DNA from: Timema cristinae
Lineage: Eukaryota; Arthropoda; Insecta; Phasmatodea; Timematidae
Length of the DNA stretch: 64,000 nucleotides
Assembly (NCBI GenBank): GCA_039000515.1
Contig: JBCFYV010000560.1
Location: 30,203-94,202, forward strand
Direction: 5' to 3'
The translations under genes were made by a program, and so were the position numbers. The notes beneath the pieces were generated by a model that saw only the letters and a program-made list of their open reading frames with translations, did no database searches and was not told the origin of the DNA. Of this stretch, positions 12,499-22,251 are shown piece after piece. Position 1 is the first letter of the stretch, and every line of letters begins with the position of its first letter.

Positions 12499-12506
12499 AA
12501 AGTGAT

Positions 12507-12750
12507 CCGCTTTAGTGGCTGCGTGATCTAAAGTGCTAATCTTGTGTTAGACTAGTCTACCGAAGACAAGGAGATCGGTGTTCGATCCCGGTTGTGTTCA
12601 CTAGGGGTGGTTTCCCCTAATTTATTTTTACTCTATCTCCACTCAAATGCGTGTGCACTTCCTCTAAATTAAACCTCCCTAATTCCTAGAACATTAGTGT
12701 AATTAGTACATAGGCGTATAACCCGGACTGGTTGTAAGATGTGGAGATAA
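12507..12750 (+). mobile_element. SINE-A copy
   Basis: Full-length but diverged: head 'tagtggctgcgtgatctaaa', B box 'gtgttcgatcccgg', body 'cattagtgtaattagtacat' and tail 'gcgtataacccgga'. The 3' end is decayed ('gatgtggagata') compared with other copies. Confidence 0.75.
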
Positions 12751-13534
12751 AAAATTGAATTTTTTTTCCAAGCTGGAAAAATGTCAGTCTCATAATTATT
12801 AGTGAACTTTGTAATTGAATGAATATGGCCAGGAGGGGTGGCGATGATCCACCGGGGGAAAGGGGTGGGGATGGTGGCTAGAAGTTTTGTCATCTGATAC
12901 AAAATCCAAGACAAACCAGCCACGATAGTTGATTTATGTTAATACTTTATAGGCTTAGAGGATAGTTCTTGATTAATTTGTCCCAGCTATGCACAAACCA
13001 CGATGAACTTGCCTTGTTGGACGTGAGGAAATATCTTATCCGCGGTGAAAGCTCGAGAGAGTCTCCTTCCTTGGCAGACGAGATGATAAAGCTGGTAAAA
13101 GTTCCCACTTCGCTATTTCAGAATCCATCGCGGGGTGGAAACTTTCAAAGTTTGACATTAAGGAGCTCTAAAACGACTACAAAACTTTTTTCATTATATA
13201 TATAAAAAAAAATGATTGAGTATGCTTTTTAAGAATTTTTTTTAGAAAACAAGTTTTTTTTTCCGTATTTGATATTAAAATTTTAAATCCGTTAATAACA
13301 AAGATGCCACGAATGAACCTACAAAAAAAATAAAAAGCCGGCCTCACTACCCCTGAGTATGGCAAGATAAATAAAATAGGGGTAAGCATACTACGAGCCA
13401 TTTGGAGTTCAATATAATCGGAAAGTACACTCTCATCTTAGTTTAAACGTGTACGGTTCATAACAACTTATAATACTAAAATACCAAACTACTTTTAAAT
13501 GAACACACAAGACGACCTCGATGTGAAGGTGCCT
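12751..13534. other. Unassigned DNA with one small unrecognised ORF
   Basis: The ORF at 12969-13205 (plus, 78 aa) has a more balanced base composition than its surroundings but no motif I recognise. It could be a transposon fragment or chance. A second short ORF on the minus strand (13177-13401) also shows nothing known. Confidence 0.3.
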
Positions 13535-13780
13535 CCCGTTTCGGTGGTTGCATGGTCTGAGGCGCTATACTCGCAATAGACTAGACTGCCCATGACGGGG
13601 AGATCGTGGTTTGATCCTGGTCGGGTGTACTGAAGGTAGTTTATCCTAAATGGCTCCCCACTCTCCACACACACTCTGGTACATTTCCTCTATATTCAAC
13701 CTTTCTTATCCGTAACCCATTAGTGTAATTAGTTTATAAGCGTACAACCCGAATGGTTAGTAAGATGGAGTGCTAAAAAA
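13535..13780 (+). mobile_element. SINE-A copy
   Basis: One of the better-preserved copies: 'cggtggttgcatggtctgag' head, 'gtggtttgatcctggtcggg' B-box region, 'cccattagtgtaattagt' and the tail 'acccgaatggttagtaagat'. An inverted copy begins about 46 bp downstream, so the two can form a large hairpin. Confidence 0.8.
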
Positions 13781-13825
13781 TGTGCCTTTAAACATAATAT
13801 GCAGAAATACTTTATTTTTTATGAC

Positions 13826-14042
13826 TTTTTTTATCCGTTCGGTCTTATGTACTAATTATGTTAATAGTTTTTGGGACTAGGAAGATTATATTTAGAGAAA
13901 GTGTAACCGCATTTGCGTGGAGATAGAGAGTGGAAAATAAACTTCAGTACACTCTATAGAGACTCGAACCTCGATCTCCCCGTCATTAGCAGTTAAATCT
14001 ACTGTGAGAGTAGCGCCTTAGACATTGCGGCCACCGAAACGG
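13826..14042 (-). mobile_element. SINE-A copy, inverted relative to its neighbour
   Basis: On the minus strand it shows the head with 'tctaaggcgctactctcaca', the B-box region 'gaggttcgagtct' and the body ending near 'ccgaacggataaa'. The 3' tail is shortened. It pairs with the plus-strand copy at 13535-13780. Confidence 0.75.
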
Positions 14043-14560
14043 TTCAGAAATACTTGAACTGACTTCTCAATAAAGGGTCACCAATCGCTCATCCATTAAC
14101 CACGTGACGCTATCGAGAGGGCGAAAAGGAAGATTTTTAATGCAGGGGGCCTAAAAAAAATAATTATTTTACATTTTACGTTTTGGGAAAAATAATTTTA
14201 TGATTATAAGCATGTAAGCACCATAGACTTTCAATTTTTCGAGGTAATGGAGGGAAGGGCAAGCACGGATAATAGCGATCACGGATAGTACAAATAAACC
14301 CCCTCCGCCATTCAAAATCTACTGCCCTTTGTTTCTACTTATTTACGTGAAAATGAATTTTCCACAATGGTAAATATTAAAACGAAGAAGTGAACTCTAC
14401 TCCGAATCGACTCCTGCATGTTAATAGCACTAAGTAATACATTCGAAACAAGAATAGACAAATTAGTGGAACGCGATCAACAGCAGTTCTTTTAAGTACA
14501 TTTAGGTAAGCTAATTTCGGTTTTTTATTTGTTATTATAATAAGTAAGTAGTTCCACTAT
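14043..14560. other. Unassigned AT-rich DNA
   Basis: No gene or known repeat is recognised in this stretch between the inverted SINE pair and the transposon-end fragments. Confidence 0.45.
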
Positions 14561-14780
14561 TTTAGGATATTTAGGGGACCGCGAGTAATAAAAGGTTAAG
14601 AAGCACTGCTCTGTCTACAACTCGCGGCCCGCGACTCCCAAGTACTTCTTGATCGGCCAGCAAGCTCAAATTGAAATAAAGTGAACTCTCGATAACTCGT
14701 ATCAAAAGGGGTGGGGGTCTGTCCGAGTAGCGAAAAGTCCGCCTTATAAAGGGGAAATAAAGTTGTGCCTGTGGAATTTT
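14561..14780. mobile_element. Possible DNA transposon end fragments (hAT and pogo/Tigger-like)
   Basis: Reading leftward from 14606 on the minus strand gives 'cagtgcttcttaaccttt', which resembles a hAT terminus. The plus-strand stretch 14680-14755 has 'aactctcgataactcg' and 'gtccgagtagcgaaaagtcc', resembling a pogo/Tigger inverted repeat region. No partner ends or target duplications were found, so both are tentative relics. Confidence 0.35.
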
Positions 14781-15312
14781 AAATAATACTTTATCTAAAG
14801 TAATATACTTTAACGTGACGAGGTAAACAATACATCTCAGATAAGACACATACACAAATAACACAGTTAGGTACTTGAATGGGAAAGGTTGAGATTACAA
14901 TAGGCCTATAGTACTTAAGAGTTATCTATACACTGTACTGTAAGTGTGGGGGTGGTATGGGAGGGGTAGTAGCGCTGCGTTGCAAGATCTCCGCCAACCC
15001 CCTGCAATACACTACCTATATAACATTTTTAGCCTGCCAGCATGCGTGGCTCAAAATAAACTGCTCTGTTCATATGTCATATAAGTTGAGTTAAGTAGTT
15101 ATTTTGCAACTATCAGTTTTGCTCGTTGTTGTTTAAATACTTTGTAATAGTGTGGTAACGTTGATGAATGTTTAATTGTAGTTCTGTTTTGAGTGTAACT
15201 ATCCTTTATACTGTTTTAGTTACCTCCTCTCCCCATTCAATAGTAAGAGAGTTTGAATGACTGGTAGTTTGTCTGTCGAAACTGGTTTGTATTCTGCCCT
15301 TAATTCAATAAT
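14781..15312. other. Unassigned DNA
   Basis: No gene or repeat family is recognised. A short G-rich patch lies near 14945-14970. Confidence 0.45.
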
Positions 15313-15480
15313 GTCGACCTCGTTGGTCTTGGAGTAAGTGCTCGCTTCAGGATCTGATGGTCATGGGTTAAAACCGTAGCACAACTTCCTTCGGAGGGGA
15401 AGTAAAGCCATCGGTCCCATGTCGATTGAGGCCTGTAAAAGAACCCTGGAATGTTTACATTTCTAGCCCTTTCGCTCTCA
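15313..15480 (+). mobile_element. SINE-C copy (tRNA-derived)
   Basis: The head 'gtcgacctcgttggtcttgg' and the region 'atggtcatgggttaaaacc' correspond to A- and B-box parts of a tRNA-like promoter. The body 'cttccttcggaggggaagta', 'ggtcccatgtcgattgaggc' and 'tagccctttcgctctca' is shared with the copies at 37070-37320 and 49025-49170. The family differs from SINE-A and SINE-B in head and body. Confidence 0.7.
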
Positions 15481-15960
15481 GAAATTCAGTGTGGAAGTTA
15501 ACAGGGAAACTCCATAGTTTCTGAACTCTCCTAGTACATGGGATGGTACCAGATGGTGCAGGCAGCACTAACCGTCCGTAGATGCCCAGCACCAGATGGA
15601 TATAAATTACATAAAACCAATCTTCGGGTTGTTGACTTAAGAAGAAAAAAGAACTCAATAATTTAGATGTGATATACTTTAAAATATAGTAAAAAATATT
15701 TAATTCAAAGTCCAAAGGACATCTAAAAGAATTCGAAATCTCCAAAAATTAGACTAACCATTTTTATCAGTATCCAGGCAGCTGGTAGAAAATAAATCAA
15801 TAACCTCAAAATATGCTACATAAAAACACACACATTATATATATATATAGTACATATATACATATATTGTACATACACGATGAGACGTATAATGGGGGCC
15901 ACCTTAGAGATTTTTTTTAGTGAATAATTCAAGGTTATGTGAAAGTTTGTCAATATTTTG
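15481..15960. other. Unassigned DNA with a small TA microsatellite
   Basis: TA-rich simple sequence lies at 15835-15870. No coding signal is recognised. Confidence 0.5.
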
Positions 15961-16224
15961 TTATTATTATTATTATTATTAGCCCCGCGTCTTACTACCC
16001 GTTCGGGTTATACGCTTTAAGTACTAATTACGATAATTGATTGGGAATTGGGAAGGTTGAATTAGAGGAAGTGAACCCGCATTTACGTGGAGGGAGAGTG
16101 GAAAACCATTTAGGAAAAACCACCCCCAGTTCACCCAACCGAGATTCGAACCTCGATCTCCCCGTCCTCGGAGGTCGAACTCAACACGACTAGCGCGTTA
16201 GCCAACTACGCCACCGAGGCGGGT
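15961..16224 (-). mobile_element. SINE-A copy with ATT tail
   Basis: Read on the minus strand it is nearly complete: 'cctcggtggcgtagttggct' head, 'gaggttcgaatctcggttgg' B-box region, body, tail 'gcgtataacccgaacgggta', and a terminal TAA repeat (ATT at 15961-15980 on the plus strand). It is a good reference copy for the family. Confidence 0.88.
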
Positions 16225-16887
16225 AATATTTTGTTGTTATTTTAAGTTAAATTTGAAGCAATTATTAGTTAATGTAATAACGATATAGTGTTATTAAATA
16301 TGTCAACACTTTCTGCCCCACCCTGTACATGAAAAAACAAAACATAAAAACTTGGAAACATTAAGATACGAAAATCGCAGACTTAAATCAATGAGGACGC
16401 GCAAAATGGACGCCAAGTGTTTCCATGCTGGGCGTCACGTGATCACATAGCCTCACAGTAGCGACGATAGCCGAGCTTTATACATCCCCTATTCTAGGAA
16501 ACCCGTTCAACGCCTCCGGTTTACGATTCCACCCGTTCTCTTTTACTATGCTAATGCTTTATTTGACATTCCTCGCATATAGGGTAATTTAATTAAGACC
16601 GTTAGGTAAGGTTTGAAATGAGTACAAACTTGAACAAATTAAAAATGTATAGAATTCGAAATATTCTAATATTTCCATCTAAAACTCGAATTAAATATAA
16701 TTTTAACCGTTGATTCAAACAGGATTTTCATGAAGAATCTTGGTGGGTTCTAATTTACATAATTTTACCAATTAGTCAATGTCGGATTAGCCAGAGCCTT
16801 CTATTCATCGTTTGTACTTTCAAACAAACTCACATCGGTGGGCACGAGTATCAAACGTCAAGTTCGTTTACTTTGGTTTTACAGCGA
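16225..16887. other. Unassigned AT-rich DNA
   Basis: No ORF or repeat family is recognised between the two SINE-A copies. Confidence 0.5.
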
Positions 16888-17062
16888 CGTGGAGTTTGGG
16901 GTTCGATTCCCAACCGTGTGTACTGAGAGTGATTTACCCTAAACTATTGTAGTCTCTACCTCCACACAGATGCGTGTACATTTACTCTAAAATTCTACCT
17001 TTCTCATCCCTGTCCCATTAGTGTAAATATGTGCATAGGTTGGATGGGTAGTAATGCGGAAT
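16888..17062 (+). mobile_element. SINE-A copy, 5'-truncated
   Basis: It starts near the B box ('ggggttcgattcccaaccgt'), continues through 'cccattagtgtaaat' and ends in a decayed tail 'ggatgggtagtaatgcgg'. The A-box part is missing. Confidence 0.7.
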
Positions 17063-17568
17063 GAAAAAATATATAGTAAACTTTAAATAAAGTAATCGTG
17101 ATTTTCAACAAAATAAGTCCGCAGCGATTTCAATTTCGGTCAACAAACTAAGCCTAACAAAGCATTGCCGTGAGCTGAATACAATTTGAGGTTGGTAAAA
17201 GACTGGGGTGCATATATCTTCCGATGAATGGGAAGATAATCCTCCAACCCTAGAACTGAGGGTGGGTCGGCCCTTGTCTGCGATGTATATTGAGCCAGTA
17301 TTTACAACCTCTGAATGGGAGTTGACGTTCGAAAGTGCCACTAAATAAGGATATGGTCTGGATAAAGTGGTCGAAAGACCGGGTCTTATTGTAATTGGAC
17401 TGTAGCTACAACTACAATCCAAACATATCCTCCATCCAGCTTCCATGGCATGTAGAGGGTGAGGGGGGGAGGAATGGTTTGTAGTTACTGGACAGGTGTG
17501 GTCCAATTACATAGTACGTATGATAGAGTTTAGAATTCATTATAATCTTGCTTGCTAAATAAGATCAA
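17063..17568. other. Unassigned DNA with an unrecognised 133-aa ORF
   Basis: A minus-strand ORF spans 17105-17506 (133 aa). It has no motif I recognise, many S/P residues and no supporting context; it may be chance or part of an unknown transposon. Confidence 0.3.
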
Positions 17569-17707
17569 TTGTTTGTAATAGCCGTTATGCTGGCATTTCC
17601 ACTGTTTAAACAATCGCTGCTATTGTTCTTTATATTTGCTGCAGTGGTTATTACTATTGTTACAACTATTATTGCTATTGTTACTGCTATTATTACAACT
17701 TCTAGTA
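17569..17707 (+). repeat. Left member of a direct repeat flanking LINE copy B
   Basis: 17617-17707 aligns with 19507-19591: both start 'ctgctattgtt-tttatat' and continue 'ttgctgc', 'ttattactattgtta' and end 'ctagta'. Identity is roughly 85 percent by eye with a few short gaps. Weaker similarity extends left to 17569 (partner from 19461). It may be a long target duplication or a TTGTTA-rich simple sequence that the LINE inserted into. Confidence 0.55.
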
Positions 17708-17809
17708 TGCGAGCTCGTGGGGTCGGACGTATCTGATCGACTCCACGCGGCCTGTGTACTGTGTAGAGCTTATACTGTTGAAAGCGTCAAGTGGTAAAAT
17801 TGTTATAAG

Positions 17810-18512
17810 TTGAGTTTACTTATTTGCATAATAAATTATTCACTAATATCGAAATGTGGTAGATGTGATGAAAATCTACCTCCAGACGAGGATTCTGTAA
17901 GGTTTCACATTTGTGAAAACTATTGCCATTATGAGTACTCCGGGCTATCTGAATCGACATACCGAGGAATGACACTAATAAGGCAAAAGTCATGGAGGTG
18001 GTCATCGTGTAGATCTAGATCATCATCCCTTACAGATATTAAAATGGATGAGGACCTCAAGACATCAATCCAATTTATGAGAGAGGAACAAAAGAAGTAC
18101 TACGAAAAACTAGAATATAACATGTCCAAACTATCTGATTTCTATGATGATAAGAGAAAGGAAATGAAAGAACAGTTAGACAATAATAGGGGTTTAAAAA
18201 AAATTAATTATAAGAGGAAGACAAACAAAAAAGAACAGAACATTCAAGATATTGAAAAACGACTTATTTCAAACAGAGCAATACGTAAGAAATATTAACT
18301 TGAAAATTCATGGATTAGAAACACACACACATGAAGATTTGTGTACAGTCTTAGGAAACATTGCTAAATGTATAGAACTGCCATATGAAAAGAATCATAT
18401 TGTGTTAATACGTCGTCTACCTCATAAGAGCCAACATATACCACCGCCAGTGATGGTTCAATTTTCATCTAAAACTGTAAGAAACACATGGCAAGAAAAA
18501 GGCCTCAAATAG
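17810..18512 (+). pseudogene. LINE copy B ORF1 (zinc finger, coiled coil, FP-like domain)
   Basis: The first piece (17810-18298) has a PHD-like finger: 'CGRCDENLP', 'DSVRFHICENYCHYEYSGL' and 'SWRWSSCRS', with some metal ligands changed. A coiled coil rich in E and K follows. The second piece (18252-18512) in another frame carries 'NLKIHGLET', 'IVLIRRLPHK' and 'VMVQFSSKTVRNTW', the C-terminal FP/RRM-like domain. A frameshift between about 18252 and 18298 separates them. In intact LINEs this protein binds element RNA as part of the retrotransposition complex. Confidence 0.78.
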
Positions 18513-18977
18513 TTACCAATAAAATGGTAATTGAAAAAGGGACAGAGAGACATATCTACATCAACAAGAACCTGAGCCTGTTTAACAAAAATCTACTGTG
18601 GAAAGTTAGAAACGAATGGAGGGAAAATGATTATACATAAAATTATGTATGGATAAAGAATGGTAAGATTTACGTGCGCAAGAGTGAAGGTTGAAATCAG
18701 CTTTAGGATAGAGGCAGAAGGAGATCTTATTAAAATTAATAACAAAATAAAGTGTGCCCCTTTAGTTTAATTTAGCATGTTCTTTGTTGGTTTTTTGTTT
18801 TGTAATATATTATGAATATGATCAAGCAAATTAAAAGTGACGATATGTTTTCAACAAAAACAGAATAAGACTATATAAACAAACAACCGAAGCAGGGGGA
18901 AATGAGGAAAATGAAGATATAACATATAAACTAATACAGGCTCATGGTCACAACACCAGAAACGACAGTACAAAATA

Positions 18978-18978
<1 letters not shown>

Positions 18979-19027
<49 letters not shown>
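18979..19027. repeat. TA dinucleotide microsatellite
   Basis: About 24 uninterrupted TA units lie within LINE copy B, close to its internal deletion. Confidence 0.97.
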
Positions 19028-19035
<8 letters not shown>

Positions 19036-19162
19036 CGGAAAGCAACACATGAAAATAATAACAACACTTTTTAACATGATACCGGATACACTTTTGAGAA
19101 TAGATAAAATATCAAACGTTAAAAAAGAAATAAAAAAATATCTAATTGTCTCACAGACTTAA
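19028..19162 (+). pseudogene. LINE copy B ORF2 C-terminal tail
   Basis: The translation includes 'LFNMIPDTLLRIDKISNVKK' followed by 'EIKKYL' and a stop at 19160-19162. This is the pattern seen at the C-terminus of Jockey/CR1-type ORF2 proteins (LPxx...K..LK..L). It shows that the 3' end of the element is present although the RT domain is gone. Confidence 0.6.
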
Positions 19163-19380
19163 TGAAATAATAATACTAGAGTGACTAATAGGACAAATAA
19201 GCTATGAAATGGACTCGAGACTGTTTTTCAAATACTAAATAAAATATAAAATGTAATAGATTTAAGAAACTAAATTAAGTGTTAGAATTATGTTAGTTGT
19301 AATAATAGACATAAAGGAATGAAATGTGTTTATTATATATGTACACTATTACATGTATGTACGACATTTATGGTGAGGTA

Positions 19381-19410
19381 CCAGCTGACAAGCACTATGT
19401 GCTTAGCTGG
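19381..19410 (+). other. LINE 3' UTR hairpin
   Basis: CCAGCT (19381-19386) pairs with AGCTGG (19405-19410), and AAGCAC (19390-19395) with GTGCTT (19399-19404). The loop is TAT and there is a 3-nt bulge (GAC), giving a 12-bp stem. It lies about 80 bp before the LINE 3' end. Similar 3' hairpins are recognised by RT in some LINEs; that role is inferred here. Confidence 0.65.
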
Positions 19411-19506
19411 ACCAAGTTTAATGATTACAAATATTTACTCCACATACAATCAAAAAATCTTTTGTAGCTATTGTTATAACTATCATTGATGTTGCTACAA
19501 TTATTT

Positions 19507-19591
19507 CTGCTATTGTTTTTTATATTTGCTGCTCTTGTTATTACTATTGTTATTACTATTACTGCTGTTGTTATTTATATTGTTGCTAGTA
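19507..19591 (+). repeat. Right member of the direct repeat flanking LINE copy B
   Basis: This is the partner of 17617-17707, placed just after the LINE 3' UTR. It is TTGTTA/TTACTA-rich. Confidence 0.55.
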
Positions 19592-20005
19592 TTGTAGGAT
19601 TCTCTAAGGAAGAAAGGGCCTTCCATCCATCCATCCATTCCCACAAAAATCAAGTCTTTTGCCTCTACTCTATCAAGCATTAGTAACTTTTGCAACCGCT
19701 TGTAGTACTGGCGCTGAATACCATCACAATAATATGAAAACAAAAATAGTTTTGCTTATTGTGGTGATAAACATTAGAATTTATATAAATATTTTATTTT
19801 ACTAAAAATTGGCAATCGTTTAATTTAAGCTACCGCATGTGAATAATATCAAGCTGAATGTCTCATTTTTAATTTGGTGTATATATTATTTGAATGGGCA
19901 ACAATTTTGAGTTTAAGATCAATAATGAGCCTACATATACAAATAATATAGTTGCTTAAACGGATCCTACGAGTTTATTTTCATGTACACCTTTCGGATG
20001 GTACG
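19592..20005. other. Unassigned AT-rich DNA
   Basis: No coding or repeat signal is recognised apart from a short CCAT run near 19622-19640. Confidence 0.5.
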
Positions 20006-20017
20006 AACGAGGCTGTA

Positions 20018-20297
20018 TTATTATTATTATTAGCACCGCGTCTTACTACCCGTTCGGGTTATACGCACTTACGCTAATGTGTAATGGTAGGGTGATTGTG
20101 AGATGAAATGAAGGAACTACAGTTTAACGTGGAATCCGAACCACGGTGGAGGCCTGGCATTCCCCACATTCACAAGATGTCTTGTCAGAGGTGAAGGAAG
20201 GGTTTGGTAATCAGATAAATCTGTGCCGGGACCGAGGATTGAACCCCGGCCGCCAGCACAGAAGTCTGACACCTTACCCCTAGACCACCAGGTCACC
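20018..20297 (-). mobile_element. SINE-B copy with 12-bp target duplication
   Basis: Read on the minus strand: the head 'gacctggtggtctaggggta' is A-box like and 'ggggttcaatcctcgg' is B-box like. The body has 'cttgtgaatgtggggaatgc' and 'ggttcggattccacgttaaa', then the tail 'gcgtataacccgaacgggta', which is also the SINE-A tail, and TAA repeats. Perfect flanks AACGAGGCTGTA lie at 20006-20017 and 20298-20309. The head resembles an Asp/Glu-type tRNA but is not a functional tRNA. Confidence 0.93.
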
Positions 20298-20532
20298 AAC
20301 GAGGCTGTAACTAGGCATGCATACACATTAGCTCTCTATTTACCATGAAATACAGGTGTATTCAAAAGTAATGGTACAAAAATGAAACGGTTTTAATCTA
20401 ACGAACTGACACACAACAACCATCATGACATGAAAAGACAGAAGAACTCTACAAGTTCCAAAAGCACTAAAGTTGTTTTATGTGGATGCTGTTGATTAGA
20501 CGGCAGACGTCTAGACGCTAGTCCAGTTCGGA

Positions 20533-20706
20533 TCAGAGGCGTCCGGGAATATCCTCGGATATCAGTTCCACAGCTGCAGAGATGCGTTGTTTGAGGTCAT
20601 TCGGTTGCTGTGACTATGAGAACACGTACTTGGTGTCCTTAATATATCCCCACAAAAAGAAGTCGCAGGGTGCTAAGTCTGGCGATCGTAGAGGCCGGAG
20701 CAACAT
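20533..20706 (-). pseudogene. DDE transposase C-terminal fragment
   Basis: Minus-strand translation contains '[18 protein letters not shown]' (about 20640-20697), the third catalytic region of mariner-like transposases. It continues with '[20 protein letters not shown]' and a stop at 20533-20535. An in-frame stop follows 'KYVFS'. The N-terminal DNA-binding part and the first catalytic residues are absent. Confidence 0.8.
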
Positions 20707-20746
20707 TGGCAAATACTCTTGTCTGGCACGGCCGAGCCAACGTCCC

Positions 20747-21170
20747 GGTCGGCTACTACTGGGTCGGCTACTTCTTGGTCGGCTACCACTTGGTCTATTA
20801 CTACTTGGTCGACTACTTCTTGGTAGGCTACTACTTGGTCGACTACTTCTTGGTCGGCTACTACTTGGTCGACTACTACTGGGTCGGCTACCACTTGGTC
20901 TATTACTACTTGGTCGACTACTTCTTGGTAGGCTACTACTTGGTCGACTACTTCTTGGTCGGCTACTACTTGGTCGACTACTTCTTGGTCGGCTACTACT
21001 TGGTCGACTACTTCTTGGTCGGCTACTACTGGGTCGGCTACTTCTTGGTCGACTACTACTTGGTCGGCTACTACTGGGTCGACTACTACTTGGTCGACTA
21101 CTACTTGGTCGGCTACTACTTGGTCGGCTACTACTGGGTCGACTACTACTTGGTCGGCTACTACTTGGTC
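20747..21170. repeat. 15-bp minisatellite inside the mariner remnant
   Basis: About 28 copies of a 15-bp unit, 'ggtcggctactactt' and 'ggtcgactacttctt' types, partly arranged as 30-bp dimers. All reading frames stay open because the unit length is divisible by three, so the ORFs of 185-210 aa here are not evidence of a gene. Confidence 0.96.
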
Positions 21171-21224
21171 ACCATTCTCACTACAGGCCTTCGGTATTGC
21201 ACCATTACTTTTGAATACCCTGTA

Positions 21225-22100
21225 TATCAAGCTTACCTCACTTAGTTCAGCTACGGTGAATATTAAAATATAGGGCCATATAGTATTCGGTCAAGGTAAG
21301 TGTACCCCTCGTTAAGGGTGTAAGTTAGCTACCTTACCTTGGTTGTTTCCACCATGGTGCAGCTTATATTTTAGGACCATAGTAGAGCCCATAAAGGTAA
21401 TGCTGTAAGTTTTCATCGTAAAAGGAATGTACTTCAAATGTGTTTAGACACACAAAATAATAGCTTCTATATCCATAAAAAAAAATAGGTTTCCTTTCTT
21501 AAATAATTTATGAATACCAAATATAAAACGAACACGTTACATGTCTTGCTATGAAGAAACTTTTGTTATTCTCACTTAACTTTGAAAATGTTATCCTGAA
21601 AAAATATATATTTTAAACATTTCAGCTTTTAGCCTTTAATCTATGATATATAGTTGTGAGGCCAAAGTAAGATATATAATTTAAGTGTTCATAAAAATTG
21701 GGGATAAAAAATTTCCTGATTTATTTCTTCTCCTTCAAACCTTAAAAAACTCAATTTTGATCATGTCATATATTGACTTTCTTGTTGTTATATAATATTA
21801 TTAACATAGTAATTCGAGTTGTATTAAGTGACAAACGTATTCATGTATTGTTTCTTTTAATAACCGATAACCCCCTTCATACCGTGTTTTAATCGAATAG
21901 TGATTAATGTACAGCCAAGTTTTTACAAAAAGAGCTATTTCATCTCCTCATAAATGTGGGTTCCATTTAACAAGATGAATAGCTGCAGAAGCTAATGACA
22001 CTAATAATGCACGCTCAAATAAGCACAATGAAACATGACAAACATTTTTGTGTGTTATAAAGCACATGGCTTCTGATATAAAACTTCTCCAACACCGGTT
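21225..22100. other. Unassigned AT-rich DNA
   Basis: No coding sequence or repeat family is recognised. Confidence 0.5.
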
Positions 22101-22251
22101 TGGAATGCCAGGCCTCCACCGTGGTTCAGATCCCACGTTAAACTGTAGGTCCTCCATTTCATCTCACAATCACCCTACCATTTTCACATTATCGTAAGTG
22201 CGTTTAACCCGAACGGGTAGTAAGACGCGGTGCTAATAATAATAATAATAT
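22101..22251 (+). mobile_element. SINE-B copy, 5'-truncated
   Basis: It starts at 'tggaatgccaggcctccacc' and runs through 'gttaaactgtaggtcctcca' to the tail 'aacccgaacgggtagtaaga' and a TAA repeat. The tRNA-like head is missing. Confidence 0.85.

Larger units (their letters stand above)
17708..19490 (+). mobile_element. LINE copy B, internally deleted
   Basis: This is a second copy of the LINE at 6905-12356, on the opposite strand. It keeps the 5' leader, ORF1 and the spacer before ORF2. It then jumps at about 18840-18980 to the last part of ORF2 and the 3' UTR, so endonuclease and almost all of RT are deleted. A TA microsatellite (18979-19027) lies near the deletion. A 3' hairpin lies at 19381-19410. 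Confidence 0.8.
20353..21222 (-). mobile_element. Mariner-type transposon remnant with internal array
   Basis: The terminal inverted repeats are about 22 bp: CAGGTGTATTCAAAAGTAAT at the left against CAGGGTATTCAAAAGTAATG on the minus strand at the right. TA dinucleotides flank both ends (20351-20352, 21223-21224). Part of a DDE transposase remains at 20533-20706. The rest of the interior is the 15-bp array at 20747-21170. Confidence 0.85.

Noticed and set aside
12306..12515. 69-aa ORF with poly-Leu and poly-Asn
   Set aside because: It reads through a TAC/TAA microsatellite.
20221..20297. tRNA gene on the minus strand
   Set aside because: A- and B-box-like motifs are present, but the sequence is the head of a repeated SINE with a target duplication and lacks a sound tRNA fold.
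20582..21245. ORFs of 185-210 aa with GRLLL or YYLVDY repeats
   Set aside because: Translation of the 15-bp array inside the mariner remnant.
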